64,000 nt of DNA from CAYVUB01 sp964454675 (GCA_964454675.1 CAYVUB010000014.1:1-64000), one strand, 5' to 3'; positions 51,064 to 60,828 are shown, numbered from the stretch's first letter. Numbers and translations are program-made. The notes: generated by a model not told the origin, from the sequence alone.

Positions 51064-53499
51064 ATGCAGCCAACTTTTAAAAAGTTTTTACCGCATTGCT
51101 TAATTGTTTTAGGCTTTGTTATTGTGTCTTTAGCTTATTTCAGCCCTGTTTTAAGTGGTAAACAGATTTTTCAAAGCGATATCATGCATTATATGGGCAT
51201 GGCAAAGCAGCAAAATGATTTCAGGCAGACTACAGGAGAGGAAACCTACTGGACTAACAGTGCTTTTGGCGGAATGCCTACCTATCAATTGGGTGCAAAA
51301 TATCCGCATAATTACATAAAACAGCTCGATTCTGCATTGCGTTTTTTACCTCGGCCGGCAGATTATTTGTTTTTGTATTTTATAGGGTTCTACGTTTTGC
51401 TGTTAACGCTCAAAGTAGATTATAAGCTATCGGCACTTGGGGCGCTGGCATTTGGTTTTTCGACGTATTTAATTATTATTCTTGGTGTAGGACACAACAG
51501 TAAAGCGCATGCTATTGCTTATATGCCATTGGTTTTAAGCGGAATATTACTCGCATTTCAAAAAAAGTATATCTTCGGATTTTTGCTTACCGTAATCGCG
51601 CTGGCACTGGAAATAAGCACAAATCACTTTCAAATGACCTATTACCTGATGTTTCTTGTAGTTATTTTAGGTATTGTATATCTGGTAGATGCATTCAAAA
51701 AACAGGAGCTTCCGCATTATTTTAAAGCTGTCGGAATTTTATCCATTGCAGCCATATTGGCGCTTGGCTTAAATGCTACCAATATCATGGCTACACAAGA
51801 ATATGTGAAGCACAGTACACGAGGTAAAAGTGAAATTACTATTAATCCCGATGGAAGTCCGAAAGCGATAACATCGGGTCTTGACAGAGATTACATTACA
51901 GAATACAGTTATGGTATTGCAGAAAGTTTCAATCTTTTTATACCGAGATTTATGGGTGGTGGCAGCTATGAAGATGTTGGTAAAGACTCAGCAACTTATA
52001 ATTTTTTTGTGAGCTTGGGAGCATCGCCCATACAAGCCTTGGAACAAACAAAAGTAATGCCTACCTATTGGGGCGACCAGACCATTGTTGAAGCGCCGGC
52101 GTATGTGGGCGCCGTTGTGTTGTTTTTGTTTGTGCTTGCTTTGTTTTTGGTAAAAGGTAAATTAAAATGGTGGCTTGTAGGCGGTACCGTGCTGTCATTA
52201 GTATTATCATGGGGAAAAAACTTTGGAATACTAACCGATTTTTTTATCGATTATGTGCCTGTGTATAACAAATTCAGAGCAGTAAGTTCCATACAAGTTT
52301 TGTTGGAATTGTGTATTCCTGTGTTGGCAGTCGTTGGCTTGTCAAAACTTTTTAAAGATGATACTGCACAAAAGACAAAAAATGATGCCTTAAAATATAC
52401 CACGTATATTACCGGCGGATTGACATTACTATTTTTAATTATAAAACCGTCATTTATAGATTTTGTAGGTGCAAATGATGGTTATTTCCGTGAAAACTTC
52501 GGGCAGCGATTTATTGAAGCATTGCGTGAAGACAGAAAAACATTTTTTAACCAAGATACCATGCGTACGCTCATTTTTGTACTGCTGTCGGCATTGACGG
52601 TTTTTATGTATTTAAAGAATAAATGGTCGCAAAACCTGACATTGCTGATTTTTACCGGTTTAATTGTTTTTGATTTGGTTGGTGTTGACAGACGCTACGT
52701 TAACAATGATAATTTTAAATCGGCAGCACAGGTAAATAATCCGTACAGAGCCAATGAAGCCGATTTGGAAATTCAAAAGGACACAACGCATTTCAGGGTA
52801 TTCGATGTCACATCAGGCGCAGCAAGAGCGTCCTATTTTCATAATTCCTTGGGTGGTTATCACGCGGCAAAATTAGGTCGTTACAACGAGTTGTTTGAAT
52901 ATCACATTATAAAAAACAACATCAACGTCTTGAATATGCTTAATACTAAATACATTATTGCCGATGATGAAAAAGGTACTGTTTTTCCTTATGAAAATGA
53001 AGATGCCAATGGCAATGCATGGTTTGTAAATGAACTCCTGAGTGTAACTTCTGCCAATGAAGAACTAACAGCTTTGGATACGATGGATACCAAGCAAAAA
53101 GCTATAACAACTCAATCTTTAGAGAAGCAAAAATTCACATTAGATTCTTTGTCAACCATCACATTATTAAGTTATCAATCAAATTATTTAAAGTACCGGT
53201 CAAACAATACGTATGATGGTTTTGCAGTGTTTTCTGAGGTTTATTATGAAGACGGATGGAATGCTTACATTGATGGTAATCTTGTGCCTCACCACAGGGT
53301 TAATTATGTGTTGCGTGCCTTACCGGTTGCAAAAGGAACTCATACTATCGAGTTTAAATTTGAACCAAAAGTAATAGAAACCGGTAGTAGAATAGCTTTG
53401 GCAAGTACTATATTGTTGGGATTGTTGGTTATTGGCTTATTATTCCCGCGAATGCGGGAAACCTTTAGGTTCAGCGTAGCTAATCTCGTAAAAAAATGA
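51064..53499 (+). CDS. YfhO family polytopic membrane protein
   Basis: An 811-residue membrane protein of the YfhO/GtrC-like group, which includes proteins linked to lipid-carried sugar transfer onto envelope polymers. The N-terminal LPHCLIVLGFVIVSLAYFSPVLSGKQIFQSD is typical, followed by about a dozen spans, a periplasmic domain (about 560-780) and a C-terminal span (IALASTILLGLLVIGLLF). The coded end (PRMRETFRFSVANLVKK) is encoded largely by a dispersed repeat at 53442-53486, so the natural C-terminus may have been replaced. A glycosyltransferase and a flippase follow, pointing to surface polysaccharide work. Confidence 0.88.
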   Translation: MQPTFKKFLPHCLIVLGFVIVSLAYFSPVLSGKQIFQSDIMHYMGMAKQQNDFRQTTGEETYWTNSAFGGMPTYQLGAKYPHNYIKQLDSALRFLPRPADYLFLYFIGFYVLLLTLKVDYKLSALGALAFGFSTYLIIILGVGHNSKAHAIAYMPLVLSGILLAFQKKYIFGFLLTVIALALEISTNHFQMTYYLMFLVVILGIVYLVDAFKKQELPHYFKAVGILSIAAILALGLNATNIMATQEYVKHSTRGKSEITINPDGSPKAITSGLDRDYITEYSYGIAESFNLFIPRFMGGGSYEDVGKDSATYNFFVSLGASPIQALEQTKVMPTYWGDQTIVEAPAYVGAVVLFLFVLALFLVKGKLKWWLVGGTVLSLVLSWGKNFGILTDFFIDYVPVYNKFRAVSSIQVLLELCIPVLAVVGLSKLFKDDTAQKTKNDALKYTTYITGGLTLLFLIIKPSFIDFVGANDGYFRENFGQRFIEALREDRKTFFNQDTMRTLIFVLLSALTVFMYLKNKWSQNLTLLIFTGLIVFDLVGVDRRYVNNDNFKSAAQVNNPYRANEADLEIQKDTTHFRVFDVTSGAARASYFHNSLGGYHAAKLGRYNELFEYHIIKNNINVLNMLNTKYIIADDEKGTVFPYENEDANGNAWFVNELLSVTSANEELTALDTMDTKQKAITTQSLEKQKFTLDSLSTITLLSYQSNYLKYRSNNTYDGFAVFSEVYYEDGWNAYIDGNLVPHHRVNYVLRALPVAKGTHTIEFKFEPKVIETGSRIALASTILLGLLVIGLLFPRMRETFRFSVANLVKK
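53442..53486 (+). repeat. Dispersed hairpin repeat, copy A (inside yfhO 3' end)
   Basis: A hairpin ATTCCCGC-GAAT-GCGGGAA followed by CCTTTAGGTTCAGCGTAGC and TAATCT. An inverted, nearly identical copy lies at 56440-56483. The repeat is read as the last residues of the YfhO protein. Confidence 0.9.
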
Positions 53500-53535
53500 T
53501 AAAGTGTCGGTAAATTAGGATTTATAGTTAACAAG

Positions 53536-53555
53536 ATTTCCGCCTTTGCGGGAAT
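53536..53555. repeat. Hairpin remnant before the glycosyltransferase gene
   Basis: An 8-bp stem (ATTTCCGC/GCGGGAAT, one wobble) with a 4-base loop, related to the hairpin part of the dispersed repeat. It ends 6 bases before the ATG at 53562 and could hinder ribosome entry. Confidence 0.75.
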
Positions 53556-53561
53556 GGCAGT

Positions 53562-54839
53562 ATGCAAAAAGCACTCATTATCACATACTATTGGCCGCCT
53601 GCGGGTGGTCCCGGCGTACAACGCTGGCTCAAGTTTGTCAAATACCTGCCGGAATTTGGTATTCAGCCTGTGGTATATATTCCCGAAAATCCCGGTTATC
53701 CCATTCTTGATAAAAGTCTTCAGGATGATATTCCAAAAGATGTAATAGTTATCAAGCAACCTATAAAAGAACCTTACAAACTTGCCCGCCTGTTTTCAAA
53801 AAGCAGTGCGACGATTAGTAAAGGTGTTATTCCGGAGAGAAAAAAGCAGAGCATTATTCAGAAAATTTTACTGTATGTAAGAGGCAACTTTTTTATTCCC
53901 GATGCACGTGTCAATTGGGTAAAACCGTCGGTGGTGTTTTTGTCAGAATACATTCAACAAAAAAATATTAAAACAATTATCACGACAGGTCCGCCGCATA
54001 GCCTGCATTTGATTGGGTTGCATTTAAAAGAAAAACACAACGTCAAATGGATTGCAGATTTTAGAGATCCGTGGACTACTATAGGCTATCACAAGCAGTT
54101 AAAACTCACAAAATTATCCCGGCAAAAACATCTGGAATTAGAAAGTAAAGTTTTGCAAACGGCAAATCATACTATTGTGACCAGCGAAAATACCAAACGC
54201 TCGTTTAAGTTAAAAACATCACAGCCAATAACCGTAATTACCAATGGTTATGATGTGTTTAAACTTCCGCAGACAGAAAAGGATTCCAAGTTTACACTGT
54301 CGCACATAGGCTCGTTATTGTCAGACAGAAATCCGGAACTTTTATGGAAAGTTTTAAGCGAACTTGTTAATGAAAATACAGATTTTAAAGCCGGTTTTGA
54401 GCTTAAACTCATAGGCGTTGTAAGTGATGATGTGGTAGCTGCTATTACTAATTACAGATTAAAACCTTATGTGAAATTGTTAGGATATGTCTCGCACCAA
54501 GAAGCGTTGATAGCGCAACGGCAATCACAATTATTGCTATTGATAGAAATAAATTCTGAAGACACGAAAGCCATCATTCCGGGGAAATTATTTGAATATA
54601 TGGTGTCAGAAACGCCTGTGTTGGCAATCGGTCCCAAAGATTCTGATGTGGAGCATATCATCAAAAGCACTAATACAGGAAGTTATTTTTATTATGATGA
54701 AAAAGAACGTCTGAAATCACAAATTTTGACTTATTTTGATGCCTGTAAAAACGGGGATTTAAAATCGTACCCAATAGGATTACAACCGTATAGCAGGCGA
54801 GAGCTGACCAAGAGGTTGAGTGAGATTTTGAAAGAGTAA
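53562..54839 (+). CDS. Glycosyltransferase, GT4/GT-B type
   Basis: A 425-residue GT-B fold enzyme. The N-terminal acceptor domain begins ALIITYYWPPAGGPGVQRWLKFVKYLPEFG, a typical start for flavobacterial family 4 enzymes. It also has TTGPPHSLHLIG and WIADFRDPWTTIGY. The donor domain has TVITNGYD, SHIGSLLSDRNPELLWKVL and IPGKLFEYMVSETPVLAIGP, where the EY…P stretch contacts the nucleotide sugar. It probably builds a surface polysaccharide with the following flippase. The sugar is unknown. Confidence 0.9.
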   Translation: MQKALIITYYWPPAGGPGVQRWLKFVKYLPEFGIQPVVYIPENPGYPILDKSLQDDIPKDVIVIKQPIKEPYKLARLFSKSSATISKGVIPERKKQSIIQKILLYVRGNFFIPDARVNWVKPSVVFLSEYIQQKNIKTIITTGPPHSLHLIGLHLKEKHNVKWIADFRDPWTTIGYHKQLKLTKLSRQKHLELESKVLQTANHTIVTSENTKRSFKLKTSQPITVITNGYDVFKLPQTEKDSKFTLSHIGSLLSDRNPELLWKVLSELVNENTDFKAGFELKLIGVVSDDVVAAITNYRLKPYVKLLGYVSHQEALIAQRQSQLLLLIEINSEDTKAIIPGKLFEYMVSETPVLAIGPKDSDVEHIIKSTNTGSYFYYDEKERLKSQILTYFDACKNGDLKSYPIGLQPYSRRELTKRLSEILKE

Positions 54840-54929
54840 TGAGTATTGAGAGAAATTGAAATTGAAGCTCAAACCATAAACCAAATAACCACCAACAACC
54901 TGAAACAAAAGAAACAACAAACAAAAACA

Positions 54930-56387
54930 ATGGGAATCGTAGTTAGCCAATCATTTAAAAACACCATCTGGACCTATGCCGGGTTTTTTATTGGCGCGAT
55001 AAATACGCTGTATCTGTTTTCGTATTTTATTACAGACGTACATTACGGATTAGTTACCTTTATACTTTCAACATCTTTTATAATGTCGCCTTTAATGGCT
55101 TTTGGGGCATATAATACCTTGGTTAAATTCTATTCAACCTTTAAAACCAAAAATAATCTTCATAGTTTTTTAACCTTAATGTTGTTTTTGCCATTGGCAA
55201 TAATACTACCTGTGGCTATTGCAGGATTACTGTCTTACGATGGAATAGCGTCACTCATTTCGCAAGAAAACCCGGTAGTAAAAGGCTATTTGTGGCATAT
55301 TTTTATAACCGCTGTTGCCATGGCATATTTTGAAGTGTTTTTTGCCTGGTCAAAAGTGCAGATGAAAACCGTTTTCGGGAATTTTATGAAAGAAGTGTTC
55401 CATAGAGTAGGTGTGATGGTGCTGTTGTTTGCGGTGTATTTTCAATGGTTGACGGTTGAAGAGTTTATCAATGGTGTTGTGTTGGTATATGTTTTTAAAA
55501 TGTTAATTATGATGTTTTATGCGTTCAGTTTAAAACTTCCGGTGTTGAAATTTCAAAGAGTTCAAAATGTGGGCTCTATATTAAAATATGCATCGCTTAT
55601 CATCATTGCAGGTTCTGTAGCAACGCTTATTCTGGATATTGATAAGTTTATGTTAGGGCAATATATTCCTATTCAGGAAGTAGCATATTACGGTGTGGCA
55701 ATTTATATTGCAACGGTTATTGCTGTGCCGTCAAGGTCTATGCAGCAAATTTTACAACCGCTTACGGCAAAGCTGCTTAATGATAAAAACGTTAAAGGTT
55801 TGGAAGATTTATACAAGCGCAGCACATTGACGCTTTACATTATTGGCGGCTTAATTTTTCTGTTGATTTTACTGAATATCAATCAGCTATATGAAACCAT
55901 CCCCGAAACGTTTAAAGGCGGATTAATTGTGGTTTTTTTGATAAGTGCCGCCAAGCTGTATGATAATTTGATGGGTTGTAACAATGCCATTCTTTTTAAC
56001 AGTGATTATTACAGGATGGTCTTGTTATTTGGGGTTATTCTGGTGGTGCTTACGGTTGTTTTAAACATGATTTTTATTCCTTTGTATGGTATAAATGGTG
56101 CGGCATTGGCAACGTTTATCGCAATAGCTGTGTATAATACCATCAAGATTTCTTTTGTGATAAAGAAATTTGACATGACACCGTTTACTTCAGAAACTGC
56201 TAAGGTTTCGCTTTTGATAATCGTGATATTTATGCTGTTTTATTTCTGGGAATTTCCGTTTCATCCGGTTATTAATATTGCTTTAAAATCATTGCTTGTT
56301 GCCGGTATGTATGTGTATGTGGTTTATAAACTGGAAATTTCCGGTGATATATCGGGGATTATTAAAAAGTATTTAAGATTGAAGTAG
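54930..56387 (+). CDS. Polysaccharide flippase-like membrane protein (Wzx/MATE-like)
   Basis: An oligosaccharide flippase of the MOP superfamily with about 14 membrane spans. An open frame reaches back to a TTG at 54846, but those residues are a low-complexity Gln/Lys/Thr tract. The ATG at 54930 begins MGIVVSQSFKNTIWTYAGFFIGAIN, the usual start of this family, and gives 485 residues. It lies 90 bp after the glycosyltransferase gene. It probably moves a lipid-linked glycan across the inner membrane. Confidence 0.88.
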   Translation: MGIVVSQSFKNTIWTYAGFFIGAINTLYLFSYFITDVHYGLVTFILSTSFIMSPLMAFGAYNTLVKFYSTFKTKNNLHSFLTLMLFLPLAIILPVAIAGLLSYDGIASLISQENPVVKGYLWHIFITAVAMAYFEVFFAWSKVQMKTVFGNFMKEVFHRVGVMVLLFAVYFQWLTVEEFINGVVLVYVFKMLIMMFYAFSLKLPVLKFQRVQNVGSILKYASLIIIAGSVATLILDIDKFMLGQYIPIQEVAYYGVAIYIATVIAVPSRSMQQILQPLTAKLLNDKNVKGLEDLYKRSTLTLYIIGGLIFLLILLNINQLYETIPETFKGGLIVVFLISAAKLYDNLMGCNNAILFNSDYYRMVLLFGVILVVLTVVLNMIFIPLYGINGAALATFIAIAVYNTIKISFVIKKFDMTPFTSETAKVSLLIIVIFMLFYFWEFPFHPVINIALKSLLVAGMYVYVVYKLEISGDISGIIKKYLRLK

Positions 56388-56395
56388 GTTTTTTT

Positions 56396-56421
56396 TCTCG
56401 CAGAGTCACAAAGGCGCGAAG
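56396..56421. repeat. CTCGCAGAGTCACAAAGGCGC-type intergenic repeat
   Basis: This short stretch resembles the CTCGCAGAGACGCAAAGGCGC sequence found between genes in many Bacteroidota. It is followed 20 bases later by dispersed repeat copy B. Confidence 0.45.
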
Positions 56422-56439
56422 ATTTGGTTTTTTTAGACA

Positions 56440-56483
56440 AGATTAGCTACGCTGAACCTAAAGGTTTCCACTTTCGTGGGAAT
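56440..56483 (-). repeat. Dispersed hairpin repeat, copy B (inverted)
   Basis: The reverse complement of copy A at 53442-53486. The 24 bases of the CTTTAGGTTCAGCG… part are identical, and the hairpin arm carries compensatory-type changes (ATTCCCAC…GTGG). The two copies bracket the glycosyltransferase and flippase genes in inverted orientation. Confidence 0.9.
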
Positions 56484-56564
56484 TAGAAAAGGAAAATCCC
56501 GCAAGGTGCTTTGAGGCATACGACTTGCAGGACATTCCAACTAACCAACCAAAAACTTTATATC

Positions 56565-57716
56565 TTATAAGTTTCCTCTTCTTGCAGTTGTTCCGGAGCT
56601 GTTTTGTGTGGCTCTGTTGTTTGACGAACTTCTGTTTGAACTTTGAGTAACACTTTTGCTGTTTTGAGAACTTGTACTACTTGTTATACGATTAGCAGCA
56701 GCACTTGGTTTTCTTTCTGTATTATTTTTATTCACAACGGCTCTGTTATTAGACACGTTGTTGTTGGTGCCGGTCACACTACGAGTGTTGTTGTTTTGAG
56801 CAGAAATACTACTGTTGTTAGTATTGGTTCTTGTCGTATTTCTGTCAACAGAGTTTCCGGAGCTTCTTGTTGTACTGTTTAATGCAGAACTTCTACCATT
56901 GTTAGCTGCTGTTACATTATCTGTTGTTCTGCGTGTACCGGTAGCTCTCGTTACATCGTTTTGAGTACTTGCATTAGTACGTCTTGTGGTTTCGGCACTG
57001 CTCAATACAGGCTCTTGTCTGTACCGGTCGCTTATACGTGTGGTACTTGCTGTCGCCGTATTTCCATGTCTGCCGTTGTTTATAGTGCTTTCTCTTCTTC
57101 CGCCAATGTTTACAGGCTGTCTGTAATTATTAACATAAGGTCTGTAATAGGTGTATCGTACAGGCTGATAATATTGTCTGTATGGTCTTGGATGCACAAT
57201 ACAAAAACTGCTTACAGGAATCACATAGTATGAATGCCAAGGGCGATATACATAGTAACGGTTATATACATTGATAAACCCTGTGTAATGCGTATAAACA
57301 TTATAGGTATTGTAATGTATATACAGGTTTCCTATGCGGGATACACGCCCGAAATTGGTATAATGTATATTGACATTTCCGGCTCTGGTAATACGCCCGT
57401 AGTAGTCATAATATATCGGAATGTTTTCAATTTGTATGATGGCTCCAAAATCGTCATATTGCACATACGGATTATAATCGTAACCGGAGTTAAAACTTAT
57501 AGAAATGTTAGGTGTCGAAACAGCAACATTTACGTTTGGTCCGTAATTGGGCATGTAAAAATCAAACTGCCCGTCAGGGAATACAGAAAATTCAATGCCG
57601 CCTTCAGTAAAGATGAACGAATTTCCATAACCTCTTGTTAAAAAGGTAGAGGTTGTTGCGCTTACCGATGTTCCTACCAGAAACACAGTGGTAAAAAGTA
57701 GAGCTAATTTTTTCAT
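56565..57716 (-). CDS. Exported protein with low-complexity Ser/Thr/Asn/Arg tail
   Basis: The ORF is open from 57740; the ATG at 57716 starts a clean signal peptide (MKKLALLFTTVFLVGTSVSA), giving 383 residues. The first half is Tyr/Asn-rich and beta-like, with a repeated theme (IQIENIPIYYDYYGRITRAG, NVNIHYTNFGRVSRIG, NLYIHYNTYNVYTHY). The second half (from about residue 210) is a disordered stretch of Ser, Thr, Asn, Arg and Gln with no hydrophobic core. I do not recognise a function. Such proteins occur in Flavobacteriia and may be envelope or RNA/polymer-binding. It lies 58 bp downstream of uvrA on the same strand. Confidence 0.78.
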   Translation of the reverse strand: MKKLALLFTTVFLVGTSVSATTSTFLTRGYGNSFIFTEGGIEFSVFPDGQFDFYMPNYGPNVNVAVSTPNISISFNSGYDYNPYVQYDDFGAIIQIENIPIYYDYYGRITRAGNVNIHYTNFGRVSRIGNLYIHYNTYNVYTHYTGFINVYNRYYVYRPWHSYYVIPVSSFCIVHPRPYRQYYQPVRYTYYRPYVNNYRQPVNIGGRRESTINNGRHGNTATASTTRISDRYRQEPVLSSAETTRRTNASTQNDVTRATGTRRTTDNVTAANNGRSSALNSTTRSSGNSVDRNTTRTNTNNSSISAQNNNTRSVTGTNNNVSNNRAVVNKNNTERKPSAAANRITSSTSSQNSKSVTQSSNRSSSNNRATQNSSGTTARRGNL

Positions 57717-57798
57717 GCGTGCTGTTATTATATTAAACATGATTTTTAATATTCAAACAGCGTGCCAAAAATATAAATAATTGATTTACAGATATTAT

Positions 57799-60597
57799 TT
57801 ACAAAGATGTATGCTGAAGTTTTTCTTTTAAATAACTACCGGTAACAGATTTTTTGTTTTTTACCAAATCTTCGGGTGTACCTTGAGCCACAACATAACC
57901 GCCATACTCACCGCCTTCGGGACCTAAATCGATGATATAATCGGCGCATTTGATAAGCTCGGGATTATGTTCAATAACCAAAATAGAATGACCTTGTTCA
58001 ATCAACGCCTGGAATGATTTGAGTAGTTTTTGAATGTCGTGGAAGTGTAAGCCGGTTGTAGGCTCATCAAAAATAAAAAGCGCATTATCACTTTTTATAC
58101 CTTTTCCTAAAAAAGATGCCAGTTTGATACGCTGTGCCTCACCACCCGAAAGTGTAGAAGAACTTTGTCCCAGAGTAACATAACCTAAGCCTACATCCTG
58201 TAATGGTTGGAGTTTGCTTTGAATTTTTAATTGGTTGTGCTTTTCAAAAAACGCAATGGCATCATCAATGGTAAGGTTAAGGATGTTGTCAATAGTTTTG
58301 TTTTCAAAAGTGACTTCCAGAATTTCCTTCTTAAAACGCTTGCCGCCACAGGTTTCGCAGGTAAGGTGTACATCGGCCATAAACTGCATTTCAATAGTAA
58401 CTTCGCCATCGCCTTTACAGGTTTCGCAGCGGCCACCATCAACGTTAAATGAGAAATGCTTGGCTTGGTAATTACGTATTTTACTCAGCTTCTGATTGGC
58501 AAATAACGCCCGTATATCATCATAAGCCTTGATGTATGTTACCGGATTTGACCGTGATGAACGCCCAATTGGATTTTGATCAACAAATTCAATATGTTTG
58601 ATATTGCTGTAATTTCCTTTAAGTTCTGTAAACTGCCCTGTTTTATCCCCAAAACCGGTAAGCTGTTTTTGCAGTGCCGGAAACAGGATTTTTTTAACTA
58701 ATGTACTTTTTCCGCTGCCGGAAACACCTGTGATAACAGTTAACATTCCCAAAGGAATCGTTACATCTATATTTTTCAAATTGTGTTCGCGTGCACCAAC
58801 TATATCTATATGGTATTTGGATGTGCGGCGTTTTTTTGGAACTTCAATTTTTAAGTTGCCGTTGAGGTATTGTGCTGTAAGCGAATTAGATACTAATATA
58901 TCCCGGTAAGTTCCCGCAGCAACTACTTCGCCGCCGTAAGTTCCGGCTTCGGGACCAATATCAATGATTTCGTCGGCAGCCTGCATGATATCTTCATCAT
59001 GCTCTACCACAATAACGGTATTACCCAAATCACGCAAGGATTTTAAAACTTTTATGAGCTTTTCGGTATCTTTTGGATGCAGACCAATACTCGGCTCGTC
59101 AAGAATATACATCGAACCAACCAAGCTGCTTCCCAGGGATGTTGCCAGATTAATACGCTGGCTTTCTCCGCCGGATAAGGTATTGGAACGTCTGTTAAGC
59201 GTTAAATAATTCAACCCTACGCTGGATAAAAAACTGAGCCGACTTGTGATTTCTTTGAGTAAACGTTCGGCTATTTTGGTATCGTAATCGTTTAATTCCA
59301 GTGTGTCAAAAAATGCGGCTAATTTGTCCAAAGGCGTTTCGACCAAATCAGAAATAGTCATACCGCCGATTTTCACATAATTAGCTTCTTCGCGCAGCCG
59401 TTTTCCGTGACATTTGCTGCATTTGGTTTTTCCGCGGTAGCGTGACAACATCACACGGTTTTGAATTTTGTAGGCTTTGTCTTCCAATTCCTGAAAAAAA
59501 GTATTTAAACCTTCAAAATATTTATTGCCGTCCCAAATAAGTTGTTTTTGCTTATCAGAAAGTTGAAAATACGGTTTGTGAATAGGAAAATCAAATTTAT
59601 GCGAATTGTTGACAAGCTGGTCTCTGTACCAGCTCATACTCTCACCACGCCAAGGGAAAATAGCGTTTTCATAAACAGATAAAGCGGTGTTTGGCACGAC
59701 CAAATCTTCATCAATGCCTATCATATCGCCATAGCCTTCGCATTTTGTACAGGCACCGTAAGGATTGTTAAAACTGAATAAATGAATGTTGGGCTCCAAA
59801 AACGTGATACCGTCCAGTTCAAACCTGTTTTTAAAAGATTGTTGTGCTTTTGTACTAACGGTTTCAACGATACAAGTACCTTTTCCTTCAAAAAAAGCAG
59901 TTTCAACCGCATCAGCCAGCCGGTTATAAAAATCGTCTTCATGTTTAACGACAATTCTGTCTATGACCAGAAAAATGTCGTTTGTAAGCACTTGTTCAAT
60001 GGCATCTTCAATTCGTAATACCTCGTTATTATATTGTACTCTGGCGTATCCTTGTTGTTGCAAAACCTTGAGCTTATTGGTCATTGAGCGGTTTTCTTCC
60101 AAAATTACAGGGGATAGCAGCAGTAATTTTTCACCTTCATTAAATGATTGTACATATTGCGTGACATCGGTTGTACTATGTTTTTTAACCAAATTTCCCG
60201 AAACAGGCGAGTAGGTTTTACCTATACGGGCAAAGAGCAATTTGAGATAATCGTAAATTTCGGTTGTAGTGCCAACCGTTGACCTCGGGTTTGTCGAATT
60301 TACCTTTTGCTCAATAGCGATGGCGGGAGCAATACCTTTAATATAATCAACTTTGGGCTTGTCCAAACGTCCTAAAAACTGCCGTGCGTAGCTCGATAAA
60401 CTTTCCACATAACGGCGCTGGCCTTCGGCATATAATGTGTCAAATGCCAGACTTGATTTCCCCGAGCCGGATAATCCTGTAATAACTACCAATTTGTTTC
60501 TTGGGATAACCACATCAATGTTTTTAAGGTTATGCAATTTTGCCCCTTTAATAATGATGTTTTGTTTCGGATTAACTTCGGAAAGTTTGAGGTTCAT
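57799..60597 (-). CDS. uvrA: Excinuclease ABC subunit A
   Basis: A 932-residue damage-recognition ATPase of nucleotide excision repair. It has two ABC modules, each with Walker A (GLSGSGKSSLAF and GVSGSGKSTLVK), ABC signatures (TLSGGESQRI and TLSGGEAQRI), and Walker B (YILDEPSIGLHP and FIFDEPTTGLHF). Zinc-binding CxxC pairs are visible (CTKCEGYG, CSKCHGKR, CETCKGDG, CETCGGKR). Length fits the family. The start MNLKLSEVNPKQNIIIKGAKLHNLKNIDV is normal. Confidence 0.97.
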   Translation of the reverse strand: MNLKLSEVNPKQNIIIKGAKLHNLKNIDVVIPRNKLVVITGLSGSGKSSLAFDTLYAEGQRRYVESLSSYARQFLGRLDKPKVDYIKGIAPAIAIEQKVNSTNPRSTVGTTTEIYDYLKLLFARIGKTYSPVSGNLVKKHSTTDVTQYVQSFNEGEKLLLLSPVILEENRSMTNKLKVLQQQGYARVQYNNEVLRIEDAIEQVLTNDIFLVIDRIVVKHEDDFYNRLADAVETAFFEGKGTCIVETVSTKAQQSFKNRFELDGITFLEPNIHLFSFNNPYGACTKCEGYGDMIGIDEDLVVPNTALSVYENAIFPWRGESMSWYRDQLVNNSHKFDFPIHKPYFQLSDKQKQLIWDGNKYFEGLNTFFQELEDKAYKIQNRVMLSRYRGKTKCSKCHGKRLREEANYVKIGGMTISDLVETPLDKLAAFFDTLELNDYDTKIAERLLKEITSRLSFLSSVGLNYLTLNRRSNTLSGGESQRINLATSLGSSLVGSMYILDEPSIGLHPKDTEKLIKVLKSLRDLGNTVIVVEHDEDIMQAADEIIDIGPEAGTYGGEVVAAGTYRDILVSNSLTAQYLNGNLKIEVPKKRRTSKYHIDIVGAREHNLKNIDVTIPLGMLTVITGVSGSGKSTLVKKILFPALQKQLTGFGDKTGQFTELKGNYSNIKHIEFVDQNPIGRSSRSNPVTYIKAYDDIRALFANQKLSKIRNYQAKHFSFNVDGGRCETCKGDGEVTIEMQFMADVHLTCETCGGKRFKKEILEVTFENKTIDNILNLTIDDAIAFFEKHNQLKIQSKLQPLQDVGLGYVTLGQSSSTLSGGEAQRIKLASFLGKGIKSDNALFIFDEPTTGLHFHDIQKLLKSFQALIEQGHSILVIEHNPELIKCADYIIDLGPEGGEYGGYVVAQGTPEDLVKNKKSVTGSYLKEKLQHTSL

Positions 60598-60620
60598 GGC
60601 TGTTTTTGAGATTGAAATGG

Positions 60621-60628
60621 CAAAGATA
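60621..60628 (-). promoter_or_regulatory. Candidate -7 box of uvrA (TATCTTTG on minus)
   Basis: An exact TAnnTTTG match on the minus strand, 23 bases before the uvrA start. Confidence 0.45.
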
Positions 60629-60828
60629 CTATAACAAATGCAGTCTTTAAAAAAAGATATTGTGCAATAAAATGTTAAAGTTTAAGTGATTTTTTTGCAT
60701 TTTAGAAAAGTTTGTTGTTATATTTGGTGCTTAAATAACTAAAAATTAGTGCCTATCATATAAAATTACTTTATAAAGTTTTTAAAAACCCCAAGCTAAG
60801 AAGTTTTTCTTCTGTGCAACTTAAAGTA

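Noticed and set aside
54846..54929. N-terminal extension of the flippase from a TTG codon
   Set aside because: The residues are low complexity and the family start is at the ATG at 54930.
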